From the NCBI GenBank assembly GCA_946407175.1, contig CAMJNB010000037.1, positions 1 to 8,601 of the forward strand: a DNA stretch of 8,601 nt. The letters run 5' to 3'. Positions 1 through 4,818 of the stretch are shown here, one piece after another. A program made the translations under genes and the position numbers. How positions within the stretch are numbered: position 1 is the stretch's first letter; each line of letters opens with the position of its first letter. This DNA is from an uncultured Selenomonadales bacterium (GTDB lineage: Bacteria; Bacillota_C; Negativicutes; Selenomonadales; Selenomonadaceae). Below the pieces are notes generated by a model. It saw nothing but the letters and a program-made list of their open reading frames with translations. It searched no databases and was not told the origin of the DNA.

Positions 1-20
1 CCGCGCCATGTTTCTTTTTG

Positions 21-51
21 TTACTTTTTCTTTGCGCCAAAGAAAAAGTAA
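21..51. repeat. Perfect 14-bp inverted repeat (hairpin)
   Basis: TTACTTTTTCTTTG (21-34) is followed by a 3-base loop CGC and its exact reverse complement (38-51). The right arm is the first of three direct copies of a GCCAAAGAAAAAGTAA motif. The hairpin could act as a terminator for a gene lying left of the window or be a remnant of a dispersed repeat. The A/T-rich arms make it an atypical terminator, so the role is unassigned. Confidence 0.7.
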
Positions 52-105
52 ATCTTAAAGCCAAAGAAAAAGTAAATCCTAAGCCAAAGAAAAAGTAAGT
101 TCAAA
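36..105. repeat. Three direct copies of a 23-24 bp unit
   Basis: The core GCCAAAGAAAAAGTAA begins at 36, 60 and 83, giving unit lengths of 24 and 23 bp. The first two copies continue with AATC(T/C)TAA and the third diverges after the core. The first copy forms the right arm of the 21-51 hairpin. No ORF spans it convincingly. It is probably a slippage-generated repeat. Confidence 0.7.
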
Positions 106-141
106 CCGCTAACCGCTAATAGCTAATCGCTAAAAGCTAAA
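104..141. repeat. Degenerate GCTAA-type short repeats
   Basis: The motif (A/C)(C/A/T)GCTAA recurs five times (CCGCTAACCGCTAATAGCTA and onward) with variable spacing, immediately upstream of the rpsU promoter. A similar CTCTAAG doublet occurs at 613-626 ahead of the secretion genes. The function is unknown. The position makes upstream promoter influence possible but nothing shows it. Confidence 0.5.
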
Positions 142-146
142 ACCAG

Positions 147-175
147 TTGACGATAAAGAAAGTAAGTGCTAAAAT
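147..175 (+). promoter_or_regulatory. Sigma-70-type promoter of rpsU
   Basis: TTGACG (147-152) and TAAAAT (170-175) are separated by exactly 17 bp. Each hexamer has five of six consensus bases. Transcription would start near 182, leaving a leader of about 44 nt before the GTG at 226. The short leader holds a direct repeat TACGCG (175-180 and 183-188) of unknown meaning. Confidence 0.75.
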
Positions 176-225
176 ACGCGGGTACGCGACAGCTAAGTTT
201 TTAAGCGGAGGGAGGGAAGACAGCC

Positions 226-405
226 GTGGCTAACGAAGTAAAAGTAGGAAAAAATGAATCCATAGACAGTGCTCTCCGTCGCTTTAAGCGAACCTGTCAA
301 AAGGCGGGAACGCTCGCCGAAGTCAGAAAACGTGAACATTACGAGAAACCAAGTGTCCGCCGTAAGAAAAAATCAGAGGCGGCTCGCAAACGTAAATTCC
401 GTTAA
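226..405 (+). CDS. rpsU: 30S ribosomal protein S21
   Basis: This encodes a 59-residue small, very basic protein that binds the 30S subunit platform near the 3' end of 16S rRNA and helps translation initiation. Seen directly: the family signature [12 protein letters not shown] (residues 17-28), the segment [12 protein letters not shown] (32-43) and a Lys/Arg-rich tail ending RKRKFR. The length is normal for S21 of Firmicutes (about 58 residues). The start is GTG at 226, preceded by a strong purine-rich Shine-Dalgarno GGAGGGAGGG (207-216) with about 9 nt spacing. The reading then gives [12 protein letters not shown], a typical S21 N-terminus. It has its own near-consensus promoter (147-175). 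A candidate terminator (539-573) separates it from the secretion genes, so it is probably transcribed apart from them. The gene is about 350 bp from the first exporter and unrelated in function. Confidence 0.95.
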   Translation: MANEVKVGKNESIDSALRRFKRTCQKAGTLAEVRKREHYEKPSVRRKKKSEAARKRKFR

Positions 406-485
406 TTTTTTGCAGGACAACATAACTTTTTGAGTGCAATTAATCTTACCGGAATTTTTTCTGTCGGGTTGGTTTCGCTTTTTAC

Positions 486-509
486 CTCGCCTCCCTTAGA
501 TATGGCGAG
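486..509 (+). other. Small hairpin downstream of rpsU
   Basis: CTCGCC (486-491) pairs with GGCGAG (504-509) across a 12-nt loop. No proper U-tract follows (TTGAATTG), so it is a poor intrinsic terminator. It may help to stabilise the rpsU 3' end ahead of the stronger hairpin at 539-573. Confidence 0.35.
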
Positions 510-538
510 TTGAATTGTCTATCGGAAAATCTGAACAG

Positions 539-573
539 TGCCGCTGTCTCTTTCGCTTGACGGCGGCATTTTT
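539..573 (+). terminator. Rho-independent terminator after rpsU
   Basis: TGCCGCTGTC (539-548) pairs over 10 bp, with one U-G wobble, with GACGGCGGCA (559-568). The loop is 10 nt and five T residues follow (569-573). It lies 134 bp after the rpsU stop and ends that transcription unit on the + strand. Confidence 0.8.
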
Positions 574-648
574 CAATGCTTAAGTATAGGGATTAGGGGT
601 TGGAGTTAAAAACTCTAAGCTCTAAGCGAATGTAAGGAGTAGATTACA

Positions 649-687
649 GTGAAAGTTATTAATGCGTCACGCAAAAATATACGATAA
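649..687 (+). CDS. Possible 12-residue leader peptide
   Basis: A GTG at 649 is preceded by a good Shine-Dalgarno AAGGAG (634-639) at 9 nt spacing and reads MKVINASRKNIR before TAA at 685-687. The ribosome-binding site is as good as those of the real genes nearby, which is the only support. It could be a leader peptide of the secretion operon, a broken N-terminus of a lost gene, or chance. No family is recognised. The peptide is rich in basic and small residues and shows no attenuator-like run of one amino acid. Confidence 0.25.
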   Translation: MKVINASRKNIR

Positions 688-741
688 ATTTTTGTTCACG
701 GCAAAAAGCCGATATCAAAGGAAGGGAGCCTTGCATGACAT

Positions 742-2880
742 ATGCCTGAAAATCAATCCTCGCCGGCAGCTAACCGCACGGGAGTAATTTCTATCATAAA
801 AGTCCTTCAACATTTCGGCGTAAAAGATTTGGAAAAAATTTACAAAGAAAATCCCGTCACCGACGATAAAGCCGATTGGGATAAGCTAAGGAAAATCGCC
901 AAAAAATATAACGTCAAAAGCACGCTGATTCGCCCCACCGTAGACGAACTGCGCGAAATAGAATACCCCGCCGTAGCCAAAATGAATGACGGTGCCTACA
1001 TTGCTATAGGCAGTGCCAATGATGAAGTTTTGCTTATCATTGACCCGCGCCAAAATAAACCCGTCGCACTTCCCACTAAAGATTTTCTTGACAGTTGGTC
1101 GAACGAGATTTTAATTTTTTCCGCCGCATTCAGTTGGACTTACTTCAAAAAAAGGTTTAATGTTGACTGGTTTTTAAAAGTTCTCGCGCACTACAAAAAA
1201 TTTCTCGGTGAAGTTTTAACGGCGTCGCTGTTCTTGCAATTCATGGGAATCGCAATGCCGCTCATCACGCAGGTTATCATAGACAAGGTTATCGGCAACG
1301 CCGGCTATTCGACGCTGACGGTTATCGGTACGGCTATGGTAGTCTTCTTCTTTATGCAGTCGCTACTGACGTTTATAAAAACCTACGTACTAAACCACAC
1401 GACGAATAAGCTCGACGCAATTTTGGGTACAAGGTTATTTCGACATTTAATCGCTTTACCCCTGCCGTATTATGAACGGCGAAGGGTCGGTGATACGTTA
1501 ATGCGTGTCGGGGCTCTGACGCAGATACGCGAATTTTTGACGGGAACCGGCTTAATGACGGTGCTTGACGTATTTTTCAGCGTCGTATTCATCGGCTTTA
1601 TGTTTTGGTACTCGGTGCCGCTGACATTAATTTCACTGTCGATAATCCCGTTGTACCTTGTGCAAAATATTTGGGCAGTGCCGATTATCAAGCGTAAAAT
1701 CGAGGCGGTATGGCGTACCGGCGCAATGAACAACGCCTTCATGGTTGAATCAATTACGAACATTGAAACCATAAAGTCGCTGGCAGTTGAGCCGCAATTC
1801 GTCAACAAGTGGGAAAATCTCTTGGCGCGTTACGTGCGTACGACTTTTGAAAACGTAAAATTTAATTTAGTCATCAACGCATTCAGCGGCGTGGTACAAG
1901 GCTTGCTGTCAATGGCAATTCTTTGGTATGGCGGTCACATGGTTATGGACGGATACCTTACACTCGGACAGTTAATCGCGTTCCAAATGTTGTCGGGACA
2001 GGCAACCGCGCCTATGACAAAACTTTTAACAATGTGGCCGCAAGTTCAACAAGTCGGTTTGGCGCTTGAACGTATAGGCGACATTTTAAATACGCCTATG
2101 GAGCCGATTGTTCATGAGATAGGTAAACGCGGCGAACAGAGAATTACCGGCGAAATTAATTTGACGGACGTTTCATTCCGTTACCGCGTTGACTTGCCGC
2201 TGGTTTTGAAAAATATCAATCTGCACATAGCGCCCGGCGAAAAGCTCGGCATTGTCGGCAGGTCGGGTAGCGGTAAATCTACGCTTACAAACTTGGTACA
2301 AAATTTGTACATTCCGGAAGAGGGTACCATAACGGTAGGCGGCATTAACACGAAGGAAGCAAATTTAGGCTGGCTTAGAGACCAAATCGGTGTCGTTATG
2401 CAGGAGAATTACCTCTTCAATGCCAGTGTACGTGATAACATTGCCGTAAGTCGTCCCACCGCCACAATGGATGAAATTATTCGTGCCGCGCGTCTTGCCG
2501 GTGCCCATGAGTTTATCCTCGAACTTAAAGAAGGGTATGACACTAAAGTCGGTGAACGCGGTGACTCTTTAAGCGGCGGTCAGCGTCAACGTGTTGCTAT
2601 TGCACGTGCACTTTTGGCTAATCCGCCTATTTTGATTTTCGACGAGGCAACTTCCGCACTTGACTACGAATCCGAACGAATTATCTTCAACAACATGGGC
2701 GCTATCGGTGCTGATAGGACAATGTTAATCATTGCGCACAGATTGAGTGCCGTGCGTCGATGCGATAAAATTATCGTCATTGACAAGGGTGAAATTGTTG
2801 AAAGCGGTTCGCACGATCAATTAATGGCACTCGGCGGCTTGTATCGCTACCTCCACGATCAGCAGGAGAGTAGAGGTTAG
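742..2880 (+). CDS. Type I secretion ABC exporter with C39-like domain (HlyB-like), copy 1
   Basis: This is an inner-membrane ATP-binding exporter of the HlyB/peptidase-containing family, 712 residues, near the usual size. Residues 8-130 form a C39-like domain in which the catalytic DCG motif reads RTG (Thr13) and the catalytic His position reads GAYIA (Ala85), while Asp101-Pro survives. It should therefore bind rather than cut its cargo. Six membrane helices lie at about 155-430. The nucleotide-binding domain has Walker A GRSGSGKST (506-514), Q-loop Q554, signature LSGGQ (610-614), Walker B ILIFDE (630-635, catalytic Glu635) and H-loop His666, all intact. The start is ATG 742, the first in-frame start after a TGA at 736-738; the purine-rich site AAAGGAAGGGAG (717-728) sits 13 nt upstream, rather far. 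The stop codon lies in the first degenerate unit of the following repeat array. It is paired with the HlyD adaptor and a second exporter downstream. Confidence 0.9.
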   Translation: MPENQSSPAANRTGVISIIKVLQHFGVKDLEKIYKENPVTDDKADWDKLRKIAKKYNVKSTLIRPTVDELREIEYPAVAKMNDGAYIAIGSANDEVLLIIDPRQNKPVALPTKDFLDSWSNEILIFSAAFSWTYFKKRFNVDWFLKVLAHYKKFLGEVLTASLFLQFMGIAMPLITQVIIDKVIGNAGYSTLTVIGTAMVVFFFMQSLLTFIKTYVLNHTTNKLDAILGTRLFRHLIALPLPYYERRRVGDTLMRVGALTQIREFLTGTGLMTVLDVFFSVVFIGFMFWYSVPLTLISLSIIPLYLVQNIWAVPIIKRKIEAVWRTGAMNNAFMVESITNIETIKSLAVEPQFVNKWENLLARYVRTTFENVKFNLVINAFSGVVQGLLSMAILWYGGHMVMDGYLTLGQLIAFQMLSGQATAPMTKLLTMWPQVQQVGLALERIGDILNTPMEPIVHEIGKRGEQRITGEINLTDVSFRYRVDLPLVLKNINLHIAPGEKLGIVGRSGSGKSTLTNLVQNLYIPEEGTITVGGINTKEANLGWLRDQIGVVMQENYLFNASVRDNIAVSRPTATMDEIIRAARLAGAHEFILELKEGYDTKVGERGDSLSGGQRQRVAIARALLANPPILIFDEATSALDYESERIIFNNMGAIGADRTMLIIAHRLSAVRRCDKIIVIDKGEIVESGSHDQLMALGGLYRYLHDQQESRG

Positions 2881-2933
2881 ATCGATAGTGGTTAGATCGA
2901 TAGTGGTTAGATCGATAGTGGTTAGATCGATAG
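2873..2933. repeat. 15-bp tandem repeat, three full copies plus partial ends
   Basis: The unit ATCGATAGTGGTTAG occurs at 2881-2895, 2896-2910 and 2911-2925, with a partial fourth copy (ATCGATAG, 2926-2933). A degenerate half-unit GAGGTTAG (2873-2880) contains the TAG stop of the upstream exporter, so the array abuts or has grown into the gene's 3' end. Each boundary creates a GATC site and an ATCGAT palindrome. There are no unique spacers between units. Confidence 0.9.
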
Positions 2934-2940
2934 AAAACCA

Positions 2941-3012
2941 TCGATCCATTGATCCATTGATCCATCGATCCATCGATCCATCGATCCATCGATCCATCGA
3001 TCCATCGATCCA
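2941..3012. repeat. 8-bp tandem repeat, nine copies
   Basis: The unit TCGATCCA is repeated nine times without interruption over 72 bp; units 2 and 3 read TTGATCCA. It stops 4 nt before the Shine-Dalgarno region of the four-helix-bundle gene. Every unit contains GATC, so together with the 15-bp array there are 13 GATC sites in 133 bp (2880-3012). Being 8 bp long, copy-number changes by slippage would shift spacing by 8 but would not alter any coding frame. Confidence 0.95.
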
Positions 3013-3015
3013 AAA

Positions 3016-3026
3016 AGAGAGGTGAT
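3016..3026 (+). promoter_or_regulatory. Ribosome-binding site deciding the start of the four-helix-bundle gene
   Basis: AGAGAGGTGAT contains GAGGTGAT (3019-3026), an eight-base match to the anti-Shine-Dalgarno complement, 4 nt ahead of ATG 3031. The upstream in-frame GTG at 3022 lies inside this site and cannot be its own start. Confidence 0.75.
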
Positions 3027-3030
3027 AATT

Positions 3031-3390
3031 ATGCCGATAACAAGTTATAAACAATTAGACGTTTGGAATAAATCAATGGACTTGGTTGTAGCAGTTTATC
3101 AAATAACCAAACTTTTGCCGAAGTATGAAACTTACGGACTTTCAGACCAAATGCGTCGTGCGGTTGTTTCAATACCTTCAAACATTGCCGAAGGTCAAGG
3201 GCGCAATTCTTCGACTGAATTTATGCGTTTTTTAGTTATTGCCCGCGGCTCATGTTCTGAACTTGAAACGCAATTACTGATTTGTATTCGTCTTCAATAC
3301 GTAAATGAAACTGATGTAGAAAATGCGCTTAATTTATGTCAAAGTGTTGGAAAGATGTTAAGCGCTTTAATTTCAAGATTAAAAGCATAG
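3031..3390 (+). CDS. Four-helix-bundle protein, 23S rRNA intervening-sequence (IVP/S23) family
   Basis: This encodes a 119-residue all-helical protein. Seen directly: the N-terminal segment SYKQLDVWNKSMDLV, then LSDQMRRAVVSIPSNIAEG in the middle and EFMRFLVIARGSCSELETQL further on. These are the hallmarks of the family first found in the intervening sequences of 23S rRNA genes and structurally related to the Avd accessory protein of diversity-generating retroelements. The biochemical function of free-standing members is not established; the fold forms pentameric nucleic-acid-binding barrels in studied relatives. The start is ATG 3031, chosen because the strong Shine-Dalgarno covers the alternative GTG 3022. 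It lies between the first exporter and the HlyD adaptor, an unexpected place, and GATC-rich repeats border it on both sides (2881-3012 and 3407-3442). No reverse transcriptase or variable repeat is visible here, so a retroelement role is unsupported. Most likely it is an inserted cassette. Confidence 0.85.
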   Translation: MPITSYKQLDVWNKSMDLVVAVYQITKLLPKYETYGLSDQMRRAVVSIPSNIAEGQGRNSSTEFMRFLVIARGSCSELETQLLICIRLQYVNETDVENALNLCQSVGKMLSALISRLKA

Positions 3391-3406
3391 CTCAAAAAAT
3401 CACCCT

Positions 3407-3442
3407 ACTATCGATCCATCGAACTATCGATCCATCGATCCA
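3407..3442. repeat. Right-hand flank repeat of the four-helix-bundle gene
   Basis: A perfect 16-bp tandem duplication ACTATCGATCCATCGA (3407-3422 and 3423-3438) ends in TCCA. It contains three copies of TCGATCCA (3411, 3427, 3435), the unit of the left-hand array. It also contains two copies of ACTATCGATC, which is the reverse complement of GATCGATAGT in the 15-bp array. The final TCGATCCAAAAA is the same junction seen at 3005-3016. Confidence 0.9.
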
Positions 3443-3459
3443 AAAAAGGAGTTTTTCCA

Positions 3460-4815
3460 ATGAAATTTTGGAATTGGCTGGTTCACGGCGAAGAACGTGA
3501 AAAAGAAACAGAATTTTTACCGGCAATATTGGAAGTTACCGAAACACCGCCGTCACCTACGGGACGCATTATCATGTGGACGATTTTAATTTTAATTGTC
3601 GTAGCTTTGGCATGGGCATTTCTCGGCAAGATAAACGAAGTCGCCGTAGCGCCCGGCAAAGTCATTCCTTCGGGACAAGCCAAAACCGTGCAGGTTAAAA
3701 ATAAAGGGATTATAAAGGAAATTCGTGTTGTCGAAGGGCAGGTAGTTGAGGAAGGCGAAGTGCTGGTACTTCTTGACCCCACAACTACAACGGCGGATTA
3801 TGACAGCTTGAAAAAGCGTGCGGCTTATTACAAGCTTGACATTCAGCGCTTGACTGCGGAATTGACGGGACAGCCTTTCGTACCGGAAGAAGACCCCGAC
3901 CTTGAGGCTCACGATTTAGCGGCGGAAATGGCGCTGTATCAAAGCCGTACCAATGACTATCAGACGCAACTGCAAAGCCGTCAAGATATCATTGAACAGA
4001 AAAGCGCAAGACTTCAAGCGACGCAGGCAACTTATGAAAAGTATCAAGCCGGCTTGAATATCGCTCAAGAAAAAGAGTCCCGCTTAAAAGCACTTATCGC
4101 TGAAAGTGCTATTTCCGAGTTTCAACTCTTGGAGCAACAGAATCAAACTATTGAATACGCCAAAAACGCACAGGCTGAACTTGACTCAATTAACAGCATA
4201 AAGGCGGAAATTGCGGAGGCCGAACAGAATTTGGCTAACGTAAAAGCCTCGTATCAAAAGGATATTATGACTGCACTTGTCGAGGCGAAAAAAGAATATT
4301 ATTCAATTACCGAATCAATTAAAAAGGCGGACGAAGATGCACGCATGGCGACAATCGTTGCACCGACTGCGGGACGTGTTTATAATCTTGCAGTTCACAC
4401 CGTAGGCGGCATTGTAACCGACGCGCAACCTTTAATGCAGATTGTTCCGGATGATGTTCCCCTTGTCTTTGAAGTTTATGTGGAAAATAAAGATATAGGA
4501 TTCGTCAAACTCGGAATGCCTGTTGAAGTCAAAGTCGATTCGTTTAACTTCCAAAAGTACGGTATGATTGACGGTAAGGTTACGGAAATCGGTGCCGATT
4601 CCTACAAAGAGCCTAACGATGTGGAGACGTACAATAAATTTAGAGTTATTGTCACGCCTACCGGCAAAAACAGCATTGACGTTATGGGCGAGGATGTTCC
4701 GCTTAGCGTAGGTATGAGCGTGAGCGCCGAAATTAAAATTAAAGAAAAGCGTATTGTTGACTTCTTCCTTGATCCATTCCGCAAGTACACTTCCGAAGCT
4801 TTGAGGGAGCGTTGA
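3460..4815 (+). CDS. HlyD-family periplasmic adaptor (membrane fusion protein) of the T1SS
   Basis: This adaptor is anchored in the inner membrane and bridges the ABC exporter to an outer-membrane TolC-like channel. In 451 residues the order is as follows. A short cytoplasmic N-terminus (1-36) comes first, then one membrane helix (about 37-56, IIMWTILILIVVALAWAFLG). The first half of a lipoyl-like domain follows (about 60-108, KGIIKEIRVVEGQVVEEGE). A long Gln/Ala/Glu-rich coiled coil spans about 112-295, then comes the second lipoyl half (APTAGRVYNLAV, 301-312). A beta-barrel region (about 330-430) leads to the family-typical C-terminal LDPFRKYTSEALRER. Start ATG 3460 has AAGGAG (3446-3451) at 8 nt. 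The stop is 3 nt from the next exporter's ATG, so the two are surely co-transcribed. Only one adaptor serves two exporters. Confidence 0.95.
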   Translation: MKFWNWLVHGEEREKETEFLPAILEVTETPPSPTGRIIMWTILILIVVALAWAFLGKINEVAVAPGKVIPSGQAKTVQVKNKGIIKEIRVVEGQVVEEGEVLVLLDPTTTTADYDSLKKRAAYYKLDIQRLTAELTGQPFVPEEDPDLEAHDLAAEMALYQSRTNDYQTQLQSRQDIIEQKSARLQATQATYEKYQAGLNIAQEKESRLKALIAESAISEFQLLEQQNQTIEYAKNAQAELDSINSIKAEIAEAEQNLANVKASYQKDIMTALVEAKKEYYSITESIKKADEDARMATIVAPTAGRVYNLAVHTVGGIVTDAQPLMQIVPDDVPLVFEVYVENKDIGFVKLGMPVEVKVDSFNFQKYGMIDGKVTEIGADSYKEPNDVETYNKFRVIVTPTGKNSIDVMGEDVPLSVGMSVSAEIKIKEKRIVDFFLDPFRKYTSEALRER

Positions 4816-4818
4816 TTT

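Larger units (their letters stand above)
406..741. other. Spacer between rpsU and the secretion operon
   Basis: This 336-bp gap holds the hairpin at 486-509, the terminator at 539-573 and a small hairpin GGAGTT-AAA-AACTCT (602-616). It also holds a possible 12-codon ORF (649-687) and a short CGGC-AAAAA-GCCG stem-loop (699-711) just ahead of the exporter ribosome-binding site. A promoter for the secretion genes is expected between 574 and about 700, but no well-spaced pair of -35 and -10 hexamers was found. No tRNA or known riboswitch was recognised. Confidence 0.6.

Noticed and set aside
557..590. Promoter TTGACG with TATAGG for the secretion operon
   Set aside because: The spacing is 22 bp, and the -35 hexamer overlaps the right arm of the terminator stem. 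No better pair was found.
735..749. ATG 735 as a start (MTYA then stop), overlapping the exporter start
   Set aside because: Four codons only. It is closer to the Shine-Dalgarno than ATG 742 but in another frame; nothing else supports it as a gene.
2881..3012. CRISPR-like array
   Set aside because: Units are directly abutting 15-bp and 8-bp repeats with no unique spacers and no cas genes nearby.
2941..3012. Replication-origin iterons
   Set aside because: Periodic GATC-containing repeats superficially resemble origin repeats, but no replication gene or DnaA-box run accompanies them and they lie inside an operon.
3022..3030. GTG 3022 as start of the four-helix-bundle gene
   Set aside because: This codon lies within the Shine-Dalgarno GAGGTGAT that serves ATG 3031.
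2777..3054. Two minus-strand frames with repeating MDRWIDGS-type peptides
   Set aside because: They are readings of the 8-bp tandem array (24 bp gives 8 residues) plus the end of the exporter gene in antisense; no ribosome-binding site and no sensible product.
3031..3390. Diversity-generating retroelement
   Set aside because: The protein resembles Avd in fold family only; no reverse transcriptase, template repeat or variable repeat is in the window.
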